In this document: positions 43,009-50,425 of the stretch, piece by piece
Layout of the letters: each line of letters starts with the position of its first letter
How positions within the stretch are numbered: position 1 is the first letter of the stretch
Assembly (NCBI GenBank): GCA_934589525.1
Contig: CAKTOB010000003.1
Location: 47,619 to 111,618 of the forward strand
DNA: 64,000 nucleotides
Source of the DNA: an uncultured Oscillospiraceae bacterium
GTDB taxonomy: Bacteria > Bacillota > Clostridia > Oscillospirales > Oscillospiraceae
Direction: 5' to 3'
Position numbers and translations under genes: made by a program
The notes under the pieces: generated by a model
What the model was told of the DNA's origin: nothing
Databases searched by the model: none
The model's input: only the letters and a program-made list of their open reading frames with translations

Positions 43009-44196
43009 TTACAGAATATACTGCCGTTTTCCGGTTTGCAGGTCTCTCCAGACGGGAGAGAAGCCCCGCAGATAGGCCACCACTTCCGGGACGGCCTGCA
43101 AAATATAGTCCATTTCTTCCATGGTGTTGCTCTCGCACAGGCTCAGCCGCAGGGAGCCGTGGGCCACATCGTGGACCCGGCCAATGGCCAGCAGCACATG
43201 GCTGGGGTCCAGGGAGCCGGAGGTGCAGGCAGAGCCGGAGGAAGCGCAGATGCCCTTCTGGTCCAGCAGCAGCAGCAGGCTCTCGCCCTCGATGCCCTCA
43301 AAGCAGAAGCTCACGTTGCCGGGAAGCCGGTGCTCCATATCGCCGTTGACGGCGCTGTGGGGGATCTGGGCCAGGCCCGTCAGCAGCTTATCCCGCATGG
43401 CGGAGACCTTGGCGGCATTCTCGTCAATATGGTCGCAGGCCTCCTGCAAGGCGGCGGCCATGCCGCAGATGCCGGGGATATTCTCAGTACCGGCCCGCTT
43501 GCCCCGCTCCTGGGCACCGCCCTCAATGAGATTCACCAGAGGGAAGCCCTTGCGGACATAGAGCGCCCCCACGCCCTTGGGGCCGTGGAACTTGTGGCCG
43601 GACAGGCTCAGCATATCGATATTCTGCTCTTTCACATTGATGTGTACATGGCCCACGGCCTGGACGGCATCGGTGTGGAAGGGCACGCCTGCCTCCTTGC
43701 AGATGGCGCCGATCTCCGCAATGGGGAGAATGGAGCCGATCTCATTGTTGGCGTACATGGTGGTGACCAGGCAGGTATCGGGGCGAATAGCGTCCTTTAC
43801 CTGCTGGGCGCGGATGTTGTGGCCCTGGCGAACGTCCAGCAGGGTCACTTCAAAGCCCTCTTTTTCCAGCTTTTTCAGGGTGTGCAGCACGGCGTGATGC
43901 TCAAAGGCCGTGGAAATGATGTGCTTTTTGCCCTTCTTCTCCCCCAGCTTGGCGGCGGAGATAATGGCCTGGTTGTCGGCCTCGCTGCCGCCGGAGGTGA
44001 AGATGATTTCCCGGGGCTCACAGCCCAGGCACTTGGCCACGGTCTCCCGGGCGGCATCCAGGGCATCTTTAGCCTCCTGGCCCACGGTGTGCAGGCTGGA
44101 AGGGTTGCCGTAAATGGTGGTCATATAAGGCAGCATGGCATCCAGGGCCGTCTGGCTCATTTGGGTGGTTGCCGCATTGTCCGCGTAAATTCGCAT
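43009..44196 (-). CDS. Cysteine desulfurase NifS/IscS
   Basis: 395 residues, class V PLP aminotransferase fold. PLP lysine in SLSGHKFHGPKG, persulfide cysteine in SSGSACTSGSLDPSHVL and substrate histidine region TAFEHHAVL. Supplies sulfur for Fe-S assembly and probably tRNA thiolation. AGGAGG precedes the ATG. First gene of the operon with nifU and an Rrf2 regulator. Confidence 0.95.
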   Translation of the reverse strand: MRIYADNAATTQMSQTALDAMLPYMTTIYGNPSSLHTVGQEAKDALDAARETVAKCLGCEPREIIFTSGGSEADNQAIISAAKLGEKKGKKHIISTAFEHHAVLHTLKKLEKEGFEVTLLDVRQGHNIRAQQVKDAIRPDTCLVTTMYANNEIGSILPIAEIGAICKEAGVPFHTDAVQAVGHVHINVKEQNIDMLSLSGHKFHGPKGVGALYVRKGFPLVNLIEGGAQERGKRAGTENIPGICGMAAALQEACDHIDENAAKVSAMRDKLLTGLAQIPHSAVNGDMEHRLPGNVSFCFEGIEGESLLLLLDQKGICASSGSACTSGSLDPSHVLLAIGRVHDVAHGSLRLSLCESNTMEEMDYILQAVPEVVAYLRGFSPVWRDLQTGKRQYIL

Positions 44197-44226
44197 GAAT
44201 GAACCTCCTATGATTCAGGAGAGGTT

Positions 44227-44262
44227 TTCCTAAAGGAATCTCCCTAGTAGTTATGTAGGGAG
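44227..44262. promoter_or_regulatory. Inverted repeats in the nifS leader
   Basis: Two inverted repeats: TTCCTAAAGGAA at 44227-44238, and CTCCCTA/TAGGGAG with a 9-base spacer at 44240-44262. The second touches the -10 box of the promoter. Candidate Rrf2 operator or leader RNA structure. Confidence 0.5.
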
Positions 44263-44289
44263 CATATCACACTTTGCCTACCTTGTCAA
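44261..44289 (-). promoter_or_regulatory. Promoter of the nifS operon
   Basis: Minus strand TTGACA, 17-base spacer, TATGCT, 64 bases before the nifS start codon. Confidence 0.85.
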
Positions 44290-44317
44290 TAGGTAAATGG
44301 GTTCCGGTGTCTCATCC

Positions 44318-44773
44318 TTACAGAAATGCCTGGATCGCTGCCGCCAAGTGCTCCAGGCCCTGCTGGTCTTCCGGGGTGAAGCGGCCAAAATGGGGGCTGT
44401 CCAGGTCCAAGACCCCCCAGAGGGTGTCGTTTTTGTAGAGAGGGATGACGATTTCCGAGTTGGAGGCCCCGTCGCAGGCGATATGTCCCGGGAAATCGTG
44501 GACGTTTTCCACCCGGACCGTTCTGCCCTCCCGGGCCGCGGTGCCGCAAACGCCCCGGCCCAGGGGGATGCGGATGCAGGCCGGTTTTCCCTGGAAGGGG
44601 CCCAGCACCAGGGCACCGTCGGTCATTTCGTAAAAGCCCGCCCAGTTGAGACCCGGCACGGTCTGCCAGATCAGGGCCGCGGTATTGGCCAGATTGCTGG
44701 TCAGATAAGGGATCCCATCGGTAAGGGCTTCCAGATTTTGAAGGAGCTCCTGATAATCCGTTTCAAATTTCAT
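44318..44773 (-). CDS. Free methionine-(R)-sulfoxide reductase, GAF domain
   Basis: 151 residues, a single GAF domain of the fRMsr family. The three redox cysteines are visible in KPACIRIPLG, GVCGTAA and IACDGASNSEIV, and WAGFYEM and GVLDLDSP are family motifs. Reduces free methionine-R-sulfoxide. The start is the ATG at 44773; the ribosome binding site is weak (AAAGGCGGG). Confidence 0.92.
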   Translation of the reverse strand: MKFETDYQELLQNLEALTDGIPYLTSNLANTAALIWQTVPGLNWAGFYEMTDGALVLGPFQGKPACIRIPLGRGVCGTAAREGRTVRVENVHDFPGHIACDGASNSEIVIPLYKNDTLWGVLDLDSPHFGRFTPEDQQGLEHLAAAIQAFL

Positions 44774-44935
44774 ATTGTTCCCGCCTTTCGTTCCTATTCT
44801 ACAGAAAATTTGGAAGACATTCAAGAAAAATTTGAAAAGCCATCCAGCCTTCCCCAGATTTTTCGACTTTTTCAGCGGTTACATCCCAGCTGCCGGGTCA
44901 TATTAAGAAGGCACAAGAGAAAGGAGGGATTTTTG

Positions 44936-45889
44936 ATGAAGCGATTTTTGCAGGTTTTTCTTTTATGGATTTGGATACTTCCCCTGTCTGCCAACGCGGA
45001 AACCACCCTGGTTCCCGTGGGGCAGCTGGTGGGGCTGCAAGTGCGCACCGACAGCGTCACCGTGGCGGCCTATGACGATGCGGCAGACGGGAAAAGCACG
45101 GGGCTCAAAATCGGGGACCGGATCACGGCGGTGAACGGCACCCCCGTTTCCACCATTCCCCAGGTCCGAACCGCGCTGCAAAGCAGCCCTTCCCCGGTGG
45201 AGCTGACGGTGCTCCGGGGGAGCCGTCAGGTGACCCTGACCGTGACCCCCAAGCAGCGGCAGGGTGCGGCGGTTTTGGGGGTCTATCTGCGGCAGGGCAT
45301 TTCCGGCATCGGTACCGTCACCTGGTATGACCCGGAGACCCATCGGTTTGCCGCCCTGGGCCACGGGGTCAGCACCCCAAAAGAGGGACTTTTGAAAATG
45401 GTGTCCGGAGAAATTTATACCGCCCAGGTCAGTGCTGTTCAAAAGGGAAAAATTGGCACGCCGGGGCTTCTGAAGGGGGAGGCCGCCGCCGGTTTTCCTC
45501 TGGGGAGCCTGTCCGGCAATACGCCCCAGGGCATTTTCGGCACGGCACCCGGGGGCTTTCCCGGCTCTCCCGTGCCGGTGGGCAGCTGGGAGAATCTGCA
45601 TTGCGGCCCCGCCACCATCCGGGCCACGGTGCAGCCCGGGCCGCCTCGGGATTATTCTGTGGAAATTCTGAAATTATATCCAAAAGACCGGACCACCCAC
45701 CGGAATTTTCTTCTGAAAGTCACCGACCCGGAGCTTCTGGCCCTGACCGGCGGCATCGTCCAGGGCATGTCAGGTTCGCCAATCTTGCAGGACGGCAAGC
45801 TGATTGGAGCGGTCACCCATGTTTTGGTAAATGATCCAACTTGCGGGTATGGGATTTTTATTGAGAATATGCTGGAGGCGGCGGGGTAA
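44936..45889 (+). CDS. spoIVB: SpoIVB-type serine peptidase (S55) with PDZ domain
   Basis: 317 residues. A signal peptide or anchor (about 1-22) is followed by a PDZ domain (about 50-105, with LKIGDRITAVNG) and the S55 peptidase domain. Catalytic histidine in FAALGHGVS and serine in GMSGSPIL. In sporulating Firmicutes SpoIVB is secreted from the forespore to activate sigma-K processing; here it is shorter than the Bacillus protein. AAAGGAGG lies 8 bases before the ATG. CATATTA at 44899 resembles a sigma-G -10 box but no matching -35 is clear. A related 3' fragment lies at 48227. Confidence 0.9.
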   Translation: MKRFLQVFLLWIWILPLSANAETTLVPVGQLVGLQVRTDSVTVAAYDDAADGKSTGLKIGDRITAVNGTPVSTIPQVRTALQSSPSPVELTVLRGSRQVTLTVTPKQRQGAAVLGVYLRQGISGIGTVTWYDPETHRFAALGHGVSTPKEGLLKMVSGEIYTAQVSAVQKGKIGTPGLLKGEAAAGFPLGSLSGNTPQGIFGTAPGGFPGSPVPVGSWENLHCGPATIRATVQPGPPRDYSVEILKLYPKDRTTHRNFLLKVTDPELLALTGGIVQGMSGSPILQDGKLIGAVTHVLVNDPTCGYGIFIENMLEAAG

Positions 45890-45925
45890 AAAACAGCTCT
45901 CCCGGAGAGGTTTTCCGGGAGAGCT
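45887..45925 (-). terminator. Terminator downstream of the first accessory GNAT gene
   Basis: Perfect 11-bp stem AGCTCTCCCGG/CCGGGAGAGCT with a 9-base loop. The minus-strand tail is GTTTTTTA; the plus strand has no T tract. It overlaps the spoIVB stop. A near-identical copy lies at 48368-48403. Confidence 0.8.
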
Positions 45926-45942
45926 AGTCGATAAACCGGAAG

Positions 45943-46386
45943 TTATATATGTCTTTGCAAATATACCATATCCATTAGTTGTACACCGCCCTCATAAATT
46001 GGGTGGTCATAATTGTCAGTAAAGAAATTGGGGATCCTGTGAGAACGAACAAATCCACATTTTTCATAAAATGGTATCGTCAATGGACTGTCACCTGTTC
46101 CAACTTGCAAAACAGAATATTCATCTGCATATTTACTGGCAAGAAAATCAATTAGTGCTTTGCCATAGCCCTTTCCCTGATTTTCCGGATCGACTGCTAT
46201 ATTCTTGATTTCAAGTATTTCGTTACCTTCATCGGTGACAACACATTCAGCTTTTACATCATTGTCTTCAAGCACATACATCGTTCCTTTTTCAAGATAG
46301 CGATCAACCATGCTCTCCTGTTCATCAGCTAATAACAATAATGATATAAACCGCTTTTTATTCTCGTTCACTTCTCGGATTTTCAT
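45943..46386 (-). CDS. GNAT-family N-acetyltransferase
   Basis: 147 residues. The acetyl-CoA loop is in VDPENQGKGYGKALIDF and the later core motif is IPFYEKCGF. The gene is AT-rich compared with spoIVB. The second of two close ATG codons (46386) is preferred because GGAG is 8 bases upstream. Substrate unknown. Convergent with spoIVB. Confidence 0.85.
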   Translation of the reverse strand: MKIREVNENKKRFISLLLLADEQESMVDRYLEKGTMYVLEDNDVKAECVVTDEGNEILEIKNIAVDPENQGKGYGKALIDFLASKYADEYSVLQVGTGDSPLTIPFYEKCGFVRSHRIPNFFTDNYDHPIYEGGVQLMDMVYLQRHI

Positions 46387-46411
46387 ATCCATTACTCCGT
46401 CAAATTGGAAT

Positions 46412-46852
46412 TTATGTCAATGCGAACTCAATCTCATCAAGTTTATTTGTTATTGCGTTCTTTCTCCCTGTCTCCTTAAAGCCTATTCGACGATAGAGTC
46501 TCTCAGCATTTATATTATTCTCAAGAATCCACAGCGTAGGGGTATCCGTACATTGGCCTACTGCGTGTAGTAACAATTTCGTTCCATAACCCATGTTTTG
46601 CATATCTGGAAGAATATAAAGGTCCTCTATTAAACCCTTTGTTACAGAAACAACCCCTATTGGTTTTTCTTCTACAAGCATATAGAGCTTTGTTCCGTTA
46701 TTCATCTTGTTTCTCAAATACTCCCGTTGCCGATCTGGCGTGTGTGTTTCTATGAAATCAGGAGAACAAAATGCACGATGCGATTCCTTCCAGGATATTG
46801 AATGGATGGTTGCGGCTTGAAGAAGATTTGTTTCATCTACAGGTACTATCAT
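46412..46852 (-). CDS. GNAT-family N-acetyltransferase
   Basis: 146 residues. GNAT core LYILPDMQNMGYGTKLLLHA and C-terminal NINAERLYRRIGF. AT-rich. The start is the ATG at 46852, with GAGAGGTAAG directly upstream. It lies 25 bases before the next acetyltransferase gene, so the two may form an operon. Substrate unknown. Confidence 0.85.
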   Translation of the reverse strand: MIVPVDETNLLQAATIHSISWKESHRAFCSPDFIETHTPDRQREYLRNKMNNGTKLYMLVEEKPIGVVSVTKGLIEDLYILPDMQNMGYGTKLLLHAVGQCTDTPTLWILENNINAERLYRRIGFKETGRKNAITNKLDEIEFALT

Positions 46853-46930
46853 ACTTACCTCTCTGAATTGTTCTGCGCATTCTCCAAATGTTCCATGTTC
46901 ATTTCCCATTTCTTTCCCAAAACCTGGAAT

Positions 46931-47299
46931 TTATCTAATTGCTTTTCCGATATGTTTGTCTAATCTCCACTGTGGAGCATTCCCGTCGTCTGCACAATAC
47001 TCATCCATTGAAATGATTTTATCCTCTTTGGTTTTTATGAAAGACGTGACATGAAAAGAAGCGTTTCTGCCTTTGGGATATACATTTACAACCGTAACGA
47101 TTAGGTCATTCAGCGTTTCGACTCTTTCAACGCTACCCTCCCAATCACCGGGATATTCACAATTAGCAATAATAAATTCATCAACATTAAATCGTTCATT
47201 GGTACAATGCCAGTTTATATAGGCATCGTTCTGAAAATACTTTCTGATTTCATTCTCATTTTGACCGAGCACTGCTTTCCAAAAATCATATATATTCAT
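46931..47299 (-). CDS. SnoaL/NTF2-like fold protein
   Basis: 122 residues. The pattern FWKAVLGQNENEIRKYFQNDAYINW at the N-terminus (key parts: FWKAVL and YFQNDAYINW) followed by HVTSFIKTKEDKI and SMDEYCADDGNAP is that of small NTF2-like proteins. AT-rich. Function not determined. Confidence 0.7.
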   Translation of the reverse strand: MNIYDFWKAVLGQNENEIRKYFQNDAYINWHCTNERFNVDEFIIANCEYPGDWEGSVERVETLNDLIVTVVNVYPKGRNASFHVTSFIKTKEDKIISMDEYCADDGNAPQWRLDKHIGKAIR

Positions 47300-47384
47300 A
47301 TTGATCAGATGTTCCTCCGTAAATTCCGATATACAAATACGAGCACACTCGTTGATGCTCCCATAAAATCATTTCCCCTTATTA

Positions 47385-47720
47385 TTAGAAAAGCTTCATC
47401 TCCCGCAGGATTTCATCTAAATTTCTGCGGCCATACAGGATTCGCAAAATATAGATGGTTTCCGCCTTTTCATCTGGAAAATAATACAGAATATAGTTTC
47501 CAACCTGCTTTTTGCGAATGGTCTTGCAGGGTAGAAACTCATTATCCACCGGCGAACCGCTTTCCGGGGACAAACAGGCTTCTGAGATAGCGTCTTGCAG
47601 CTTGTCCAGAAAAGCGGCAGCCGCCTGGGAATTGGCGAGCTGGACAGCCATATAGGATAGGATCCCATCCAAGTCCGCTTCCGCTTTCCCGGTCAGTCGA
47701 TAGCCAAATTCACAGGCCAT
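47385..47720 (-). CDS. RelE/ParE-family toxin
   Basis: 111 residues. The fold is read from YRLTGKAEADLDGILSYMA, FLDKLQDAI and the C-terminal IYILRILYGRRNLDEIL. Overlaps the upstream antitoxin gene by 11 bases. Family members cleave ribosome-bound mRNA (RelE) or poison gyrase (ParE); which applies here is not known. Confidence 0.88.
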   Translation of the reverse strand: MACEFGYRLTGKAEADLDGILSYMAVQLANSQAAAAFLDKLQDAISEACLSPESGSPVDNEFLPCKTIRKKQVGNYILYYFPDEKAETIYILRILYGRRNLDEILREMKLF

Positions 47721-47967
47721 ACTTTTCCCTCATATTTTGAAGCACAGAAGTACCGTCTTTTGTAAGGCCAGCCGCCACATCTTCCATTCCGGCGATCAAT
47801 GCCTGGGCTTCGTACATTTTTCGCATGGTTCGCTCATAATACTCAATGTCCATGACCACCAGCCGCCCATATCCGTTTTTCGTCACATACACCGGGCCAT
47901 TTTCCTCCGCACAGCGGCGCTCCACCTCGACGGTGTTTTTTAGGTCACGCATGGGAATGATTTGCAT
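47710..47967 (-). CDS. Phd/YefM-family antitoxin
   Basis: 85 residues. The N-terminal DNA-binding part is seen in IIPMRDLKNTVEVERRC and GPVYVTKNGYGRLVVMDIEYYE; the C-terminus binds the toxin. GAAAGGAG precedes the ATG. First gene of the pair, with promoter and operator directly upstream. Confidence 0.9.
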   Translation of the reverse strand: MQIIPMRDLKNTVEVERRCAEENGPVYVTKNGYGRLVVMDIEYYERTMRKMYEAQALIAGMEDVAAGLTKDGTSVLQNMREKYGL

Positions 47968-47983
47968 ACTATTCGCTCCTTTC

Positions 47984-48021
47984 TGTGGCTATATTATATG
48001 CTAAATAAAGCCACAAGTCAA
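47984..48021 (-). promoter_or_regulatory. Promoter and operator of the toxin-antitoxin operon
   Basis: Minus strand TTGACT, 17-base spacer, TATAAT. The perfect inverted repeat TGTGGCT/AGCCACA (47984-47990 and 48009-48015) brackets the -10 box and spacer, the usual arrangement for autorepression by the antitoxin or the complex. Confidence 0.8.
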
Positions 48022-48040
48022 TAGGAAATCTGAAGCTCAG

Positions 48041-48151
48041 ATGATTTGTGCAAGTGGCGAATACGACTTCCGGGCGCTGTTTGTGGAGCCATATGTGTGC
48101 GCATACCGGATTGAAGAAGAAACCGTGTATATTTACCACTTTGCGGATGCC
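48041..48151 (+). pseudogene. Fragment of a RelE/ParE-like toxin
   Basis: Encodes about 37 residues, including [20 protein letters not shown] and TVYIYHFAD, which matches the last strands of RelE/ParE toxins. There is no matching N-terminal half, ribosome binding site or antitoxin on this strand. After the fragment the frame runs into unrelated sequence and then into spoIVB debris. Confidence 0.6.
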
Positions 48152-48226
48152 CCAAAAATTATATTTATCATATCTTTGGGATGGAGTAATTGGCAGCACG
48201 ATCTGTTGTCCACAATGCCAATCACT

Positions 48227-48262
48227 CGTGTCCGGCAGTCCCATCGTGTCCGGCAGTCCCAT
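48227..48262 (+). repeat. Tandem duplication of an 18-bp unit
   Basis: CGTGTCCGGCAGTCCCAT occurs twice in a row, encoding VSGSPI twice. This is the active-site serine region of the spoIVB fragment. Confidence 0.9.
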
Positions 48263-48367
48263 TTTGCAGGACGGCAAGCTCATCGGCGCCGTGACCCATG
48301 TGCTGGTGAATGACCCGGCCACGGGCTACGGTATTTTATCGACAATATGCTGGAAGCGGCGGGATGA
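48227..48367 (+). pseudogene. 3' fragment of a second spoIVB
   Basis: Encodes [19 protein letters not shown] and what follows, matching the end of the intact SpoIVB but diverged at many third positions. One base is missing in GYGIF, shifting the frame before the expected end NMLEAAG, which is readable in another frame up to TGA at 48365. It is followed by the same stop-proximal hairpin as the intact gene. No 5' part of this copy is present. Confidence 0.88.
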
Positions 48368-48403
48368 AAAACAGCTCTCCCGGGGAGGCTTTCCGGGAGA
48401 GCT
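48368..48403 (-). terminator. Terminator downstream of peptidase E
   Basis: Perfect 11-bp stem AGCTCTCCCGG/CCGGGAGAGCT, minus-strand tail GTTTTTCATC. Same hairpin as at 45895-45925 apart from loop changes. Confidence 0.8.
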
Positions 48404-48428
48404 AGTTCGATAAACTGAAATTTTCAAA

Positions 48429-49031
48429 TTAGTCTTTGCAAAGAACCTTTGAACCTTCACCATCAATTACAATTCCCTGACGGTTGTTAATTGGGCATAG
48501 ATTCAAATCCGAAAACTCAGTCATTATTTTCTCGGTAACTTTCTTAAATGGTGCTGTAAGATAATGCGGAAGAACATAGAAATCAATCAAATCAAGCCCT
48601 GCATCATCTTCTTGTGAGTAGTCCTCCGGCTTTTCATCCATTTGTTCAATATATTGGATGGTAGGAGCGCATATAATCGCACCTGCCGATTCACCGATCA
48701 TCAGTTTTCCCTTTGCCAATTCTTTCTTCAACAGCTCATCCGTTCCCGTTTTACGGAGCTGATCCATAAGAAAGAAAGAATTTCCACCAGTAAAATATAT
48801 CACGTCCACATCTTCAAAAACAGACTGTATCGTTGAATAAGCCTCCGTTGAAATATCAATTTCAGTTACGATTGCTCCCAACTTTTTGAATAATTTTCGA
48901 GCCGAGCCGACATAACCGGTGTAGCCTTCACGCAGTGAAGCTGTTGGAATAAATGCGACTTTCTTATTTTCAATTTCTTCCTTTATCAGACTTCCTACAC
49001 TTGAAAAGTGCGAACATAAAAATAGTTTCAT
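48429..49031 (-). CDS. Peptidase E family (S51) / type 1 glutamine amidotransferase-like protein
   Basis: 200 residues. Nucleophile serine in MIGESAGAI, preceded by the family motif YFTGGNSFFLMDQL; the histidine is probably in YVLPHYL. Peptidase E cleaves Asp-X dipeptides; the exact substrate here is unknown. The start is the ATG at 49031, with AAAGGAG 7 bases upstream. AT-rich. Confidence 0.87.
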   Translation of the reverse strand: MKLFLCSHFSSVGSLIKEEIENKKVAFIPTASLREGYTGYVGSARKLFKKLGAIVTEIDISTEAYSTIQSVFEDVDVIYFTGGNSFFLMDQLRKTGTDELLKKELAKGKLMIGESAGAIICAPTIQYIEQMDEKPEDYSQEDDAGLDLIDFYVLPHYLTAPFKKVTEKIMTEFSDLNLCPINNRQGIVIDGEGSKVLCKD

Positions 49032-49095
49032 CAATATTCTCCTTTATAAATTGCGATTTATGAATGCAGGGACAGCAAATGTCATCCCCGTGAAA

Positions 49096-49827
49096 TTATT
49101 CCCTTTGGATCCGTTTTTCAATGTCTTCAATCGATGGCAGTTGCCGTTGCAGTTCTTCCGGCAAGCTGCTGGTTACTTTATACGCACTGACACCCATGGG
49201 CTTGGACATATCCTTGAGTGCATATTCCGCCACCAGGTCATTTTTGCTCTTACACAGCAGCAAGCCAATAGAGGGATGATCATTTTCTTTTTTTAGAATC
49301 CCATCTACCGCTGAAAGATAGAAATTCAGCTGCCCAGCATATTCCGGCTTGAATTCACCGGTTTTCAGTTCGATCACCACATAACAGCGAAGATTCAGAT
49401 TGTAAAACAGCAAATCAATGTAAAAATCATCTCCACCCACATTCAGGTGATATTGATTTCCAAGGAAGGCGAATCCTGTTCCCAGTTCCAACAGTAGCTT
49501 TGTAACATCTTTCACAAGCGCCTGCTCAATATCCCGTTCCACCATATCTTCTTTAAACGGGATAAAGTCAAACACATAGGGGTCTTTCATCGTCTGTGCG
49601 GCAAGCTCACTTTGTGGGGAAGCAAGGTGCGTTTCAAAATTATGAACTTTGTTTGCAATAACCTGTCTTTCGTATAAATTGCTTTCTATTTGATGAACCA
49701 ATACACTGTGAGACCATCCATTTTCAGCCGTTTTTCGAATATACCACTCCCTCTGCTCCTCTGTTTTTACCTTATCCAGAATTGCTACATTATGAGACCA
49801 TGGAATTTGTGCAGACACCGTCTGCAC
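49096..49827 (-). pseudogene. 5'-truncated YhcG/DUF1016-type PDDEXK nuclease
   Basis: The open frame gives 243 residues opening (as GTG) MQTVSAQIPWSHNV, which matches the middle of YhcG-type proteins; about 100 N-terminal residues of DUF1016_N are missing. The C-terminal PD-(D/E)xK nuclease is intact: DDFYIDLLFYN, YVVIELKTGEFKPEYAGQL. The break coincides with a 12-bp palindrome. Without an upstream ribosome binding site it may not be translated. Confidence 0.75.
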
Positions 49828-49832
49828 AAATT
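49804..49832. repeat. 12-bp perfect inverted repeat at the YhcG truncation point
   Basis: AATTTGTGCAGA, spacer CACCG, TCTGCACAAATT. One arm is native YhcG coding sequence (SAQI), the other is its inverted copy. This looks like a rearrangement joint; it could also form a hairpin. Confidence 0.85.
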
Positions 49833-49859
49833 ACCGATCCGGATTGGTCCCCGCGGAGT

Positions 49860-50378
49860 TTAGGGTCCGGGGTCTTTTTTGGGGCGTTTTCCCGCCCTGT
49901 AGAGCAGGGTGCCCAGGTAAACGCCCAGGGTGTTGTGGAGGATGTCGTCGATTTCAAAGAGCCCCCGGCCGGTGAGGAGCTGGGAGGTCTCGATCAGGCA
50001 GGAGAAGAGGAAGCCGAAAATCAGGATGCGCTTTGGGCTTTTCCACACAAAGCTCAGGGAAACGCCAATGGGCAGCAGCATGAGGATATTGAGGACGATG
50101 TATTTTAAAAACACATCATTCCCCTGGATCCACTGGGCATAGGACCACAGGGGCGTCAGGGCCACGTTCACCCCGCTTCCCGGCATCCGGGAGAGGACCG
50201 TGGAGGTGTACACCAGGCCCAAATACAGCACCGTAAAGCAGGTGGCCCCAATGTGCCCCCGCCCCAGTTTTTTTAGGAAAAGCCCCAAAACCAGGGTGAG
50301 CACCAGGAAAAACACCACCCAACGGGTGTCCAGCGCCTCTACATAGGGCTTTAAAATCAAGATCCCGGCCTTTAGCAT
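49860..50378 (-). CDS. VanZ-family membrane protein
   Basis: 172 residues with four or five hydrophobic segments and the family motifs near NILMLLPIGVSL, ETSQLLTGRGLFEIDDILHNTLG (key parts ETSQLL and DDILHNTLG). VanZ was first seen in teicoplanin resistance; most members have unknown roles in the envelope. GC-rich compared with its upstream neighbour and co-oriented with capE. Confidence 0.88.
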   Translation of the reverse strand: MLKAGILILKPYVEALDTRWVVFFLVLTLVLGLFLKKLGRGHIGATCFTVLYLGLVYTSTVLSRMPGSGVNVALTPLWSYAQWIQGNDVFLKYIVLNILMLLPIGVSLSFVWKSPKRILIFGFLFSCLIETSQLLTGRGLFEIDDILHNTLGVYLGTLLYRAGKRPKKDPGP

Positions 50379-50425
50379 GGTTCACCTTTTTTCGGAACAA
50401 ATTTGCCGGCGGGAGCGCAAAGCCT

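Noticed and set aside
42133..44202. 689-codon open frame on the plus strand
   Set aside because: Antisense to the Rrf2, nifU and nifS genes, whose motifs are unambiguous.
44899..44905. CATATTA as a sigma-G -10 box for spoIVB
   Set aside because: No convincing -35 element at the right distance, so it is not listed as a promoter.
47969..48322. 117-codon minus-strand frame containing repeated GLPDT
   Set aside because: The repeat is the reverse reading of the 18-bp duplication in the spoIVB fragment. No ribosome binding site or family similarity.
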